Positions 19,959-29,451 of a DNA stretch of 64,000 nucleotides are shown in pieces. Position 1 is the first letter of the stretch; each line of letters opens with the position of its first letter. The notes beneath the pieces are model-generated. The model was not told the DNA's origin, made no database searches, and worked only from the letters and a program-made list of their open reading frames with translations. A program made the position numbers and the translations under genes. The stretch comes from Brucella rhizosphaerae (GTDB lineage Bacteria > Pseudomonadota > Alphaproteobacteria > Rhizobiales > Rhizobiaceae), in assembly GCF_002252475.1 (NCBI RefSeq), contig NZ_NNRK01000017.1, positions 124,001-188,000 of the forward strand. Direction: 5' to 3'.

Positions 19959-20929
19959 AAATACGGATGTGAACGACAAAACATTTTTGTAAATCGCTTC
20001 TCTTCAATATAAATGCGAGCTTTCTAGTCCAGAGCGCCGACATATGGCAGAATGTAAATTCTACCATATGTTTGTTTGATCGCTGCCGACCGTCCTGATT
20101 GTTTAACGTCTGCATTGCGCGCAATTCGTGCCGTTCACGCTGGCAATGAGATTTCCCCAAAGCCGCCGCTCGGCGTATTTGAGCTGAATGTCCTGCTTGG
20201 GCTAGTAAGCGGGCGTACGTTCTAACAGCACACTACCACTATGCGCGTCCGGAAAGTTGGCAAAACGTCGTCCATGCATTTAGCTGCACTGGACAGATGG
20301 CCGTTGTTTGAAGACCACCATCCACCGAGTATTCATAATCCATTACGGTTGAAACTCTTGTGACCGATTACTCAACTCTTCACTTCTCATCCGGCTTTCC
20401 AATAGTCATCGGCCGGCAACACATTGAGGACTACAAGAAGATTAAAGTCGCGAACTCGACAGAACAATAGTCTTCAAGAAAGATCACTGTCACGAGGTCC
20501 ATGGCATCGGTGTAACGCATGGTCATCACCACTACATCATTGTTACTCGTCCTCGCTGCATGTTCAAGCAAGACAGCTTTTCGTGGTTCCCAGCCAAAAT
20601 TAAGTCGTAGAAGAGCTTGATTTTGAAATGGGGTATTGAGATTGGAGGAGCGTTGCGTTTGTGATGCTTCTCGATGGAAACTCGCCGTATCATTTGCTAG
20701 CGGACACACAAATGCCGACTCCAGTTAATCAAAAATGTTCACCTTGTCCGTGGTCCTATGGGACATTCAAATCGGGTAATTGTTGATGATGACGCGAACC
20801 GCAAAGGGTTTTCTTGGAATCAGATCTTCCGTATTTTATTCGAGTCGACGATCGAAATTGGCCGGAGTGCTCGGATTTCAAAGTCGACTACATCGGTATT
20901 TCTGCCCGAAAAGATGGAAATCGAGATTT
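19959..20929. other. Gene-poor region after the amine cluster
   Basis: About 970 nt with no intact gene that can be supported. It contains the palindrome at 20040-20071 and runs into a decayed integrase. Short open frames on both strands (for example minus 20431-20709) lack recognisable domains and may be debris of a lost mobile element. Confidence 0.5.
20040..20071. repeat. Intergenic palindrome, copy A
   Basis: ACATATGGCAGAAT / ATTCTACCATATGT, 14-nt arms with one mismatch around a 4-nt centre. It shares the ACATATGG outer arm with the palindromes at 37275 and 45402 and lies 80 nt past the end of the fusion gene. Confidence 0.6.
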
Positions 20930-21831
20930 CGTCGACCGACTTTGGGACCATAAAAAGTCCCTGAGATTGCGGGTATTCTTTAGGTATATGTTTTTGGATA
21001 CCAGAGCTGCTATCTTGCTGAGTGTGTCCCCTCTAAAGTTCATAGAAAGCCGTAATATTCTTGAGGCTGGCAGGGGTATCAGCATGCGCGGAAGTTCTAG
21101 AGGCAACATTGATAGGCCATTTCCGTCCCACGTATAAAGAAAGGTTCAAGGGCTTTTCTGGTGGTAATCGGCTGCATTGGATAGACACCCTCAATGATAT
21201 CTTTCGGCCAAGCTATGAGCCTTCCGGGATAGCATTGGTTTCGGTGATGCTCGCCTCGGATAATACGCATAATCCAGAGGGAGCCTGGACTTTTGGGTGA
21301 TTTTCCACAGATCACACGCGCTTGACTCACCAAGACCTAGGGGCGACAGGTATTTGTGAGATTAAATTACTCTCTCGAATATCTCCTAAGCCGACATTGA
21401 ATGAACACCGACTAGCGAAATTACCAGATAGCAAAACTGGCCAAAAAGTAGTGCACCTAGGTGATAGTGCATTATCATTGATTAATTCGCTCCCTAAAAT
21501 GGCCGGCTCACCATTTGGGTCTCCTTCATCCATTAGAGGGTATCGGCCGATCAGTATACAAAAGATATGGCATGACATTCGCTCTGAAGCGGATTTAGTT
21601 GATCTGAGTATCCATGATCTCTGCCATCATTTTGCAAGAATCGCTGTATCTTCGGGGCAAAGTCTATATCTAGTTGGGAAACTGTTAGATCGTAGTCAGT
21701 CTCAGACAACCCAGCAATATGTGCATCTGGCACCAGACCCAATCCGCGATGCAGTTAGCTTGATTTTCCAGCAAAAAATCATCGACGACGACAAAGTGTC
21801 CAATGTCGCTGCCCTCCCACTTAACTTTTAA
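20930..21831 (+). pseudogene. Tyrosine recombinase (phage-type integrase) remnant
   Basis: The C-terminal 169 codons (21322-21831) are readable: LPDSKTGQKVVHLGDSAL, then DLSIHDLCHHFARIAVSSGQ and QTTQQYVHLAPDPIRDA, the order found in integrase catalytic domains. The key arginine of HDLRH is replaced by Cys, the usual GH before the tyrosine is DR, and the first arginine box is reduced to TGICEI. Upstream fragments in two other frames (for example FVDRLWDHKKSLRLRVF near 20930) look like the start of the same protein. It is therefore a broken, inactive gene and evidence of an old integration. No attachment site was identified next to it. Confidence 0.82.
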
Positions 21832-21892
21832 ATTTCATATGAAATCAGTGAGGGAGAGCAGCTTTCTAACTAAGATATGGGTATTTAGTTTT

Positions 21893-22879
21893 CTATTGCG
21901 GTAGATCACCTGCTTTTGGCAGCTTAGCCCATTCGGCTAGAAACGCTTCGCGGTTCTTTGCAGCATCGGCCTCATCGAGTTCGAACACTTTCACTTCGGC
22001 TAGCTCTGGCAATTCGACGAATTCAGATACTTTAATATCGTTGCGGCTTGGGCGACGGAATGCGACCTTCAACAGTTCAATTTGCGCTTCCTTTGAAAGC
22101 AGGCTGTCGAGTGCTTTCTTAGCATTCTCACCACTTGGTGCATTCCTGAACAAACCGGCAAATTCTGGCGTCATGAATGTGCCTTCTGATGGATATACAA
22201 GGGATAATTCTTCCTGCCCGCCGTCGATATAAGGATAAGCTGTGGCCTCAAAAGTCAGGCCAATGGTGTATTCACCCATCGCTGTACCTTTTGGCACATT
22301 GGAAGCAGCACCCGAAGTTACGATATTGGCTACAACAGCCCTAAACGTGTCTTCATCGAGCAGTTTTGAAAGCCCCCACGCAATTGTATAGCCTGTCGAG
22401 CTGTTGACTGGGTCGGGCATGATAATCTTGCCTTTCCATTCCGGTTTGGCCAGATCAGCCCATCTCTTGGGAGCTTCATTATCTTGCAGCTGATCGGAAT
22501 TGACCAGCATTGTCACCAGATGAACATTGGATGGAATAAACAGATCGCCACTGTAATGCAGGTTTTCCGGAATGGCTTCGAGCGCGGATGCCTTATAGGG
22601 CTCAAATAACTTTTCATATGCGCCAAGGGTGTTCGCGGATGAAGACCAGAAAATGTCACTCTGAGGTGCCGATGCTTCAGCTTCTGCACGCCGCAACAAA
22701 ACGCCAGAACCTCCGGTGATAACGCCGAGATTTTGCCCGGCTTTTTCCTTGACCACGGATTGCACGGCCTCATAGGCCTGAACCGGGTTGGACGTATAAA
22801 GCACTGGATCACTGGCCATCGCTGGAATAGTGAGGCCAAGCGACATAGAACCAGCTAATAGATAAGAAGATAGTTTCAT
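21893..22879 (-). CDS. Fbp/Afu-type ABC transporter binding protein
   Basis: 328 residues with signal peptide MKLSSYLLAGSMSLGLTIPAMA. The mature part (DPVLYTSNPVQAYEAV near the start, GGSGVLLRRAEAEA, MPDPVNSSTGYTIAWGL) fits the iron/thiamine/2-aminoethylphosphonate/sugar-phosphate binding family that includes FbpA, PhnS and AfuA. The tyrosine pair used by FbpA for iron is not obvious. It is the last gene of a minus-strand unit with a two-domain permease, an ATPase and a phosphatase-family enzyme. The partner enzyme favours a phosphorylated ligand over iron, which is inference. Confidence 0.82.
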   Translation of the reverse strand: MKLSSYLLAGSMSLGLTIPAMASDPVLYTSNPVQAYEAVQSVVKEKAGQNLGVITGGSGVLLRRAEAEASAPQSDIFWSSSANTLGAYEKLFEPYKASALEAIPENLHYSGDLFIPSNVHLVTMLVNSDQLQDNEAPKRWADLAKPEWKGKIIMPDPVNSSTGYTIAWGLSKLLDEDTFRAVVANIVTSGAASNVPKGTAMGEYTIGLTFEATAYPYIDGGQEELSLVYPSEGTFMTPEFAGLFRNAPSGENAKKALDSLLSKEAQIELLKVAFRRPSRNDIKVSEFVELPELAEVKVFELDEADAAKNREAFLAEWAKLPKAGDLPQ

Positions 22880-22930
22880 AGTTTCCTCGCATTTGATGAA
22901 GTGGTTGAGCAGTTGATCTGCTTCGTCTGT

Positions 22931-24568
22931 TTATTTGGAAGCAAAAACATCGATCCGGAACAGTTTTGTGGCAATGATGATCGGTACCAGAATGACTGTT
23001 ACCAATATTAAGCCGTAAGCTGATGCGTATGCCATGAGGCCAGAATCGAGCAGTCGGAAAACTTGAATTGGTAGTGTCTCCCGCCCACCGGAATAGACCA
23101 GAATAGACGCTGATAATTCGGCAACCGTGGTTGTCCATGTCAGGATTGCGGCGGATGCAATTGCCGGTAACATCATAGGAAGCACAACCTTGAAGAAAGA
23201 TCGTACTGGTGGAACACCAAGGCTGATCGACGCTTCTTCAATCGAATTTGGAATGTTCTGCAATATGGCTTGTGAGTTGCGCATACCAAAAGGCATCCGG
23301 CGTACCACGTAGGCCAATACAATGATCATCGCGGTGCCGGACAATGGCAACCAGCCGCCGTGGAAGGTTGCCAGAAGGCCAACGCCCAAAACCGTGCCCG
23401 ATAAAGCGAGTGGAATGGCTGATATGTAATCAATGATCGGGGTAATAAGATTTGGCTTTTTTACGATCAGATAGCTGACTACGGCACTGAAGATAATCGA
23501 TATGAACGTGGCGGTCGCTGCATAGGTGAGAGAGTTGACGAGCGGCTGAGGTGCCGTGACGAAAACGCGGGCTATGTTGGAAAATGTCCAGTTGCCCCAT
23601 TGCATCACGGGTCCACGCGATGCGGTGAACGCGCCGACGACGATCATACAAAGTGGCAACAGTGATACTATTACTATAAATCCTGCGCTTACAGCGACCA
23701 GCAGACCGTTTAATCCCCGCAAAGGTATAGGTTTTGCTCCGCGCCCTTGAACAATTTCGAAACGCCCACGCGACACCACAAACCGGTTGCAAAAAAGCAC
23801 GAGCATAACGATTAACACGGACACGCTGGCAAGCGTCGATTGCATGGTGATGTCGCTGGCGCCGTCTGCCACTGCCGCTTGATAAGTGACGACGGAAAGC
23901 AATGGCAGTCGATGGCTCAAAATCATAGAGATGGCAAAGTTTCCGACTACCATTGTGAAAACGAGCAAAGCCGAGGCAAGAACGGTTGGCAGAATTACTG
24001 GCAGCATGACGCGCAAGCGAGATTTTGCTGGGCTTGTTCCCAACGATTGAGCTGCCTCTTCGAGTTGCACATCGAACTTACCAATCGCCGCTACGACACC
24101 AATGTAGATATAGGTGTAATAGATGAAGCTCATGGAGACGATGAGGCCAAACCAGCCATAGAAGCTTGGTAAGATGATCCCGTAGCCCTTAAGAAATCTC
24201 GTCACTAAACCATTATTGCCCAACATCATGAGCCAGGTTTGGGCTGCTATGACTTCTGGGAGCACTAAGGTAATCAATGGCAAAAGAGCAATGAGCCACT
24301 TGCCGGGAAAAGTATAGCGAGCCGCCACATATGCCAACGGAACACCAATAATGGTGCAGAATATGGTGACGACAGAGGCGAGTATGAGTGTATTCTGTAT
24401 CGCGGCGATATAGCGTGGATTGTCCAACAGGCGCATCCAGCCATTCTGACCTTCGCCTACAAAACTGGCGCTAAGAATGGTTATGAGCGGGTAGAGTATA
24501 AAGACGCATAACAGCGCCAGAGCCAGTAGGCTCAACCAGAACCAGGGTGTTTGAAGTGATTTTTTCAT
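22931..24568 (-). CDS. Two-domain ABC permease (FbpB/AfuB/PhnU type)
   Basis: 545 residues: two six-helix permease units in one chain, each with an EAA loop (AAQSLGTSPAKSRLRVMLPV and ASISLGVPPVRSFFKVVLPM). This internal duplication is typical of FbpB, ThiP and AfuB-type permeases, so one polypeptide provides the full channel. It overlaps the upstream ATPase gene by 4 nt and is followed 51 nt later by the binding-protein gene. Confidence 0.9.
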   Translation of the reverse strand: MKKSLQTPWFWLSLLALALLCVFILYPLITILSASFVGEGQNGWMRLLDNPRYIAAIQNTLILASVVTIFCTIIGVPLAYVAARYTFPGKWLIALLPLITLVLPEVIAAQTWLMMLGNNGLVTRFLKGYGIILPSFYGWFGLIVSMSFIYYTYIYIGVVAAIGKFDVQLEEAAQSLGTSPAKSRLRVMLPVILPTVLASALLVFTMVVGNFAISMILSHRLPLLSVVTYQAAVADGASDITMQSTLASVSVLIVMLVLFCNRFVVSRGRFEIVQGRGAKPIPLRGLNGLLVAVSAGFIVIVSLLPLCMIVVGAFTASRGPVMQWGNWTFSNIARVFVTAPQPLVNSLTYAATATFISIIFSAVVSYLIVKKPNLITPIIDYISAIPLALSGTVLGVGLLATFHGGWLPLSGTAMIIVLAYVVRRMPFGMRNSQAILQNIPNSIEEASISLGVPPVRSFFKVVLPMMLPAIASAAILTWTTTVAELSASILVYSGGRETLPIQVFRLLDSGLMAYASAYGLILVTVILVPIIIATKLFRIDVFASK

Positions 24569-25629
24569 GATGCGATCACCAGCGCCTGATCCGGATTGAT
24601 CGTAACATGGACCTGATCGCCCAGTTCAAAGGCATCATGGTTCTGACCATGCAATTCGGCAACGAGTTGCTGTCCGTCATGAAGATCGAGACGATAACTT
24701 GTCTTGGTGCCTAGGTATTGACGACTGCGGACCGAGCCGGAGATTGCCTGCTGGCCCTGCTGGCGTGCCGCGGAGATATGAAGATTTTCAGGGCGAAGGA
24801 TCAGAGTGCCACGTTTGCCTGATTTTTCGCCGCGATGATCGGCAGCGCGGATTACTTGCGTACCGATGGAGACGTTAGCATAGTCATTTTGTACGGACTG
24901 CACATCGACCGGTATACAGTTAGCAGAGCCGACAAAATCAGCCACATAGCTCGTACGTGGTGTCGTATAAATTTGTTTGGGTGTACCAATTTGCTCAAGC
25001 GCTCCACGGTTCATGACACCAATGTGGTCTGACATAGCCAGTGCTTCTTCCTGGTCATGAGTAACAAATACCGTGGTAATATTGTCCTCGCGCTGCAACT
25101 CGCAAATTGTCTCGCGGATCTGGATGCGCAGCTTGGCATCCAAGTTGGACAGGGGTTCGTCCATCAACAGAACTGCTGGCTTGATGACAAGAGCACGGGC
25201 GAGGGCTACACGCTGGCGCTGCCCACCCGATAATGCGGCGGGATGACGTTGTGCCAGATGACTGAGGCCAACACGTTCAAGCGCCTGACCAACCTTGGCT
25301 TTTGCGCTCTCGCCTTTTTCGCAACGGGCGCTAAGACCATAGGCAACATTCTGCTGCACCGTCTTGTCGGGAAAAAGTGCATAATCTTGAAAAACCATCC
25401 CGATATTGCGCTTATGCGGTGGCAGGTGCGTGACGTCTGTATCACTGAAACGGATTGAGCCATTAGACGCTGCTACAAATCCAGCAATAGTGCGCAATAA
25501 TGTTGTCTTGCCGCAGCCGGACGGTCCCAAAAGAGTAAAAAAGCAACCCTGAGGAATATCTAGTGATAATTGGGAGATGACGTTTTCTTCTCCATAAGTC
25601 ACATCTAGGGTTTGGATTTTAATGCCCAT
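24565..25629 (-). CDS. Fbp/Afu-type ABC transporter ATPase
   Basis: 354 residues from the start at 25629, where MGIKIQTLDVTYG opens the ABC fold; the frame runs on upstream to 25749 but that part overlaps the end of the phosphatase gene. Walker A GPSGCGKTT, Q-loop FQDYALFPDKT, signature LSGGQRQRVALARAL, Walker B VLLMDEPLSNLDAKL and TOBE-type C-terminal beta strands are present. It pairs with the two-domain permease. Confidence 0.92.
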   Translation of the reverse strand: MGIKIQTLDVTYGEENVISQLSLDIPQGCFFTLLGPSGCGKTTLLRTIAGFVAASNGSIRFSDTDVTHLPPHKRNIGMVFQDYALFPDKTVQQNVAYGLSARCEKGESAKAKVGQALERVGLSHLAQRHPAALSGGQRQRVALARALVIKPAVLLMDEPLSNLDAKLRIQIRETICELQREDNITTVFVTHDQEEALAMSDHIGVMNRGALEQIGTPKQIYTTPRTSYVADFVGSANCIPVDVQSVQNDYANVSIGTQVIRAADHRGEKSGKRGTLILRPENLHISAARQQGQQAISGSVRSRQYLGTKTSYRLDLHDGQQLVAELHGQNHDAFELGDQVHVTINPDQALVIAS

Positions 25630-25685
25630 ACTTGAGTTCCCACTCTTATTTTTAGTTAAATTTAACAGTAAGATAGGGGCGAATT

Positions 25686-26504
25686 TCACGCCGTTGGAGT
25701 TGCCTCCGCCAGACCGGAATGCACCACTTCCAGTGCCTGTGCATGGCAACGCGCGTCGCCAGCCGCAAGAATGGTGCCGTTGCTGGCTAAAGTCAGCGGT
25801 TCGCCGTGCCAGTCTGTGATTTTTCCACCCGCACCTTCGATAATCGGACGATATGGAGCGAAATCATATATTTGCTGTCCGGCATCGACAGCGAGGTCTG
25901 TGCGCCCTTCAGCAAGTCTTCCATAATTGAGGCAAGCGCCGCCATATACTCGGTTGGCAGTTCGACGGCGCAGTGCATTCAGAACAGGTAGCTGATCAGC
26001 TGACATATAATCCTGATTGGAATTGGTCATAAGCCCAGTGGCAAGGCTTTCACATGGGCGGCATTTCACAATTTGCCCATTGAGCCGCGTTGCTTGTCCA
26101 GCAGCACCTATCCATCTTGTGTCCAGCACGGGATTGTCGATCACGCCGACCTTTGGCACGCCGTCAATTGCCAGTGCAATCAGTGTTCCCCAGACTGGTA
26201 TACCTACGATGAAGGGTGCTGTGCCATCGATGGGGTCAAGAACCCATACATGCGATGCCTGTGCATCAATACTGCCTTCTTCTTCACCAATGATGCCATG
26301 ATGTGGATATTGTTTGCGAATTTCTACACGCAGACGGTGTTCTATGGCGCGATCATACTTCGTGACCAAACTGCGGTCCGGCTTCACTTCGATTTCAGAA
26401 ACTGCGTTCTCATTGCAGTTCAGTTCATTTGCTAATGTTTCGCGCGCCATGTCTGCTAAAGCGGCTGCGAAACCAACATAATGATCCAATTCTGATGTCG
26501 ACAT
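25686..26504 (-). CDS. Inositol-monophosphatase-family phosphatase
   Basis: 272 residues with the metal site of the family: GEEEGS at about residue 75, WVLDPIDGTAPFI at about 90-102, and DFAPYRPIIEGAGGKITDW towards the C-terminus. Members hydrolyse phosphate esters such as inositol-1-phosphate, histidinol phosphate or sugar phosphates, using two or three Mg2+. It is the first gene of the importer unit and is divergent from the DeoR gene. A phosphatase co-expressed with an importer suggests that the imported compound is phosphorylated or is dephosphorylated soon after entry. A HisN role is possible but the context argues against it. Confidence 0.85.
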   Translation of the reverse strand: MSTSELDHYVGFAAALADMARETLANELNCNENAVSEIEVKPDRSLVTKYDRAIEHRLRVEIRKQYPHHGIIGEEEGSIDAQASHVWVLDPIDGTAPFIVGIPVWGTLIALAIDGVPKVGVIDNPVLDTRWIGAAGQATRLNGQIVKCRPCESLATGLMTNSNQDYMSADQLPVLNALRRRTANRVYGGACLNYGRLAEGRTDLAVDAGQQIYDFAPYRPIIEGAGGKITDWHGEPLTLASNGTILAAGDARCHAQALEVVHSGLAEATPTA

Positions 26505-26621
26505 TATATTTCCCCCAATTTCCCTTAAATAAAACTAGCAACAAATAAAAAATGTGGCAATAGTTGGCATATGTGTTTTTCTGTGTTTTTTATATGCCAA
26601 ACAAAGCGGACGGATAGAGTC

Positions 26622-27407
26622 ATGTGGCAGGATGAGCGGCATAAGAAGATTAGGGATTATCTCACGGCTTTTGGTCGTATCTCGATTGACCAGATCACGG
26701 AGGAAATGGGCGTTTCGCGCGAAACGATCCGGCGCGATCTCATGGAGCTTGAGCAGGCAGGCAAACTGAAGCGTGTCAGGGGTGGCGCTGTGCCGCTTGC
26801 CAAGGAAGATACTGACTATCATGTGCGTATCAAACAAAGACTGTTCGAGAAGCAAGCCATCGCGTTGGAAGCCCTTAATCTGCTTTCCAATGACATGACT
26901 TTGTTCATTGATGCTGGCACCACCACGACTGTGATGGCGGAAGTATTAGCTAACCATCATGGTCTTACAGGCTTGAATATCCTAACCAATTCAATCGACG
27001 TAGCGCGATTGCTCTCAGGAAAAGAAAGCGATTCTTATCATTGTTATAAGGTGCATTTGTTGCCTGGCGACGTGCGTCAGGATCCTCTTGAAACCTGGGG
27101 CGCGTCAACAATCAATGACATTTATCGCTATCGCGCTGATGTGGCTTTATTGGCTCCATGGGGTATTGACCCTGAGCGAGGAGCTATGAATCATTTTGTC
27201 CACGGAGCCGAAATAGCGCGAGCCATGGTGCGCAACTCAGCAAAGACTATAATTCTTGCTGATCATTCCAAAATCGGCGCGCCAGCCCGTTCTGTGTTCT
27301 GTACAATCGAGGAAATTTCACATCTGATCGTCAATAGCAAGGCGCGTGAGGCTACCGAATTCTCCGCTTTGGAAAAGTCGATAGCGAGCGTCATCGTAAG
27401 TAAATAG
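26622..27407 (+). CDS. DeoR-family transcriptional regulator
   Basis: 261 residues from the ATG at 26622. The N-terminal helix-turn-helix (KIRDYLTAFGRISIDQITEE, VSRETIRRDLMELEQAGKL) and RVRGGAV are standard for DeoR. The C-terminal domain (DAGTTTTVMAEVL, NSIDVARLL, HSKIGAPARSVFC) is the phosphosugar-sensing fold. It is transcribed away from the phosphatase/importer genes; the 117-nt gap between the two starts should contain its operators. A sugar-phosphate effector would fit the neighbouring phosphatase. Confidence 0.9.
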   Translation: MWQDERHKKIRDYLTAFGRISIDQITEEMGVSRETIRRDLMELEQAGKLKRVRGGAVPLAKEDTDYHVRIKQRLFEKQAIALEALNLLSNDMTLFIDAGTTTTVMAEVLANHHGLTGLNILTNSIDVARLLSGKESDSYHCYKVHLLPGDVRQDPLETWGASTINDIYRYRADVALLAPWGIDPERGAMNHFVHGAEIARAMVRNSAKTIILADHSKIGAPARSVFCTIEEISHLIVNSKAREATEFSALEKSIASVIVSK

Positions 27408-27442
27408 GGAGTTAGTTCAGCGACCCTGACCGGCCTTCCTCA

Positions 27443-28285
27443 TTAGTAGCGCCGGCGAATAAAAAGCCCGGCGAGCACTGATATTGTGACCGTTACGGTT
27501 AGAAGAATGAAGGCGAGGGCAGCCCCAAGAGGCCAGTTTGCTTTGTTCAAGATTTCTGTCACGATCATTGGAGCCATCATGCGGAACGATGGACCGCCGA
27601 GAAGTACTGGCGTGGCATATGCATTCATTGTCAGAATGAACGACAACACCGAAGCGGCAAGAAGTCCGGGCATAATTTGTGGCATTCTCACGAGCATAAA
27701 GCTCTGTAACGGTGACGCGCCGAGGCTAGCTGCTGCGTAGTCAATATTCTCATCCAGGCCCTCGAAGACACTTTGTAGAGTGAGAACTACATAGGGGAGA
27801 TTGACTGCAGTTATGCCAATAAAAACGGCAGTTGGCGTCTGCATGATCGTCAGTGGTGTAGAAATGATACCAATCTTCATAAGAAGAAAATTTAACACAC
27901 CCGTCTGACCAAAAGCCACCATCCATCCAGCAGCACGAACAGCGTTCGAGATAAAGAGTGGTAGGATAATAGCCATAAGAAGCAACGTTTTGAGACTGCC
28001 GCTTTGGCGTGAAATCCAGTTTGCCAGAGGTAAACTGAGTATGATGCAGACTGCGGTAACTGAACTTGCCATGAGTAATGTCGTACCCATGCCTTTCAGG
28101 TAATATGTATCGGTAACGAACGTTGCAAAGTTCGCTATAGTAAAGCCCTGCACCATGAACTCACCGGGCACAAAGTCATTAAAACTATAACGCAACAGAT
28201 AAAGCAGCGGCAGGGCCATAAATAGGAGGACCAGCCCGGTCGCAGGCATAAGAAGTGCGGCGGCGGAAAAAGAGTTTTTTTGCAT
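27443..28285 (-). CDS. PotB-like ABC transporter permease
   Basis: 280 residues, six predicted helices, normal PotB length. EAA loop AAASLGASPLQSFMLVRMPQ is present. It is the last gene of a five-gene minus-strand unit and lies 63 nt after the binding-protein gene, so the two permeases of this importer are separated by the ATPase and binding-protein genes. Confidence 0.88.
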   Translation of the reverse strand: MQKNSFSAAALLMPATGLVLLFMALPLLYLLRYSFNDFVPGEFMVQGFTIANFATFVTDTYYLKGMGTTLLMASSVTAVCIILSLPLANWISRQSGSLKTLLLMAIILPLFISNAVRAAGWMVAFGQTGVLNFLLMKIGIISTPLTIMQTPTAVFIGITAVNLPYVVLTLQSVFEGLDENIDYAAASLGASPLQSFMLVRMPQIMPGLLAASVLSFILTMNAYATPVLLGGPSFRMMAPMIVTEILNKANWPLGAALAFILLTVTVTISVLAGLFIRRRY

Positions 28286-28348
28286 GGCTATACCGAGAAA
28301 GCTGGAGCTGTACCTGTCTGGCCGGAGCCAGACAGGATGTGGCGAGAA

Positions 28349-29383
28349 TCAGGCCTTGAACTCTTTGTTCCACCAGTTTTGCAGATCAGCGTCGGTTTTT
28401 GCGACGTACTCAAGATCGGGCAATACAAATTGGTCGCGTTGCTCCGCTGTGTAATCAACGGCTGATGCAAGTTCCGCTGGCAACTTCACTTCGGCATTTG
28501 TCGGCGCATACCCCATCTGCTCAGCAAATGCCGTTTGCGGTACTTCTTCAAGCATGGCGTTCAAATACTGATATGCAGCTTCCTTGTTCGGCGCGTTCTT
28601 CGGAACGGTCATATCCGACAAATAAAGGCCAATGCCTTCTTTCGGAATGGCAATTTCGATATCGATGCCAGCATTTTTCCACATGTAACCGCGCGCATTC
28701 CACATGATGCACATCACGATTTCACCAGACTTCAACGCTTGTGCGAGAGCCTCATTGGTCGGGTATATTTTTACACCCTGCTTTTTCAGCTCCAGCAATT
28801 TGGCTTTGCCGGGTTCGTAATCCGACGCGCTACCACCTGCAATCATGGCAGCAGATTCAATTGTCGTCTGATACTGCAGATCGATCACGCCCACACGACC
28901 AGCATATTTTGGATCCCACAAGTCTGCGTAAGACGTGGGGGCAGGGCTCACCTGCTTTGGATTGTAGAGAATGACACGACCCGTATAGATATGCGGGATA
29001 GAGTAATTGGTGCGAATGAATGGAAGAACCTTGCTCAGATTGGGAACCTTAGTTTCATCCAGTTCTTCAGTCAGCCCGTTCTGAAACATCTCAAAGCTGC
29101 CCTGACGGGTGAGGCAAGCGATGTCCATTGATCCGCGTGGCAAACGACGCTCGGCCAGAAGTTTTGCCTTGCGCACTGTATCAGTTGCAGGATCATAAAT
29201 GACCTGTGTTCCACTGCCTTTCAGATTGCCATCAGCAATATTGATCTGCTGGAGATTCTGATAATCTCCGCCCCAAGTACCAACGACAACGCGTCCTGCG
29301 GCTTTAGCAAAAGAAGGCATCATTGTAGAGGCCAGAAGGCTGCCGGAAAGAATTCCAAAAGTACGTCTGCTTATTTTTGTCAT
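28349..29383 (-). CDS. PotD-like periplasmic solute-binding protein
   Basis: 344 residues from the start at 29383, which follows a GGGGA ribosome-binding site; the frame extends 18 codons further upstream. The N-terminus MTKISRRTFGILSGSLLAST has a twin-arginine-like pair before the hydrophobic core and a cut site near FAKAAG, so Tat export is possible. VVVGTWGGDYQNL and YNPKQVSPAPTSYADLWDPK fit family 1 putrescine/opine-type binding proteins. The ligand is unknown; the amidohydrolase at the head of the unit is the only catabolic clue. Confidence 0.87.
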   Translation of the reverse strand: MTKISRRTFGILSGSLLASTMMPSFAKAAGRVVVGTWGGDYQNLQQINIADGNLKGSGTQVIYDPATDTVRKAKLLAERRLPRGSMDIACLTRQGSFEMFQNGLTEELDETKVPNLSKVLPFIRTNYSIPHIYTGRVILYNPKQVSPAPTSYADLWDPKYAGRVGVIDLQYQTTIESAAMIAGGSASDYEPGKAKLLELKKQGVKIYPTNEALAQALKSGEIVMCIMWNARGYMWKNAGIDIEIAIPKEGIGLYLSDMTVPKNAPNKEAAYQYLNAMLEEVPQTAFAEQMGYAPTNAEVKLPAELASAVDYTAEQRDQFVLPDLEYVAKTDADLQNWWNKEFKA

Positions 29384-29451
29384 ATTAATTCCCCTTTTTA
29401 TCGTCGGTGGATCACTCCCAGAGGTCTGCTGCCTCATTTGGGCATGAGAGA

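Noticed and set aside
20431..20709. 92-codon open frame on the minus strand near the integrase remnant
   Set aside because: Neither the frame nor its translation resembles a known protein; treated as debris.
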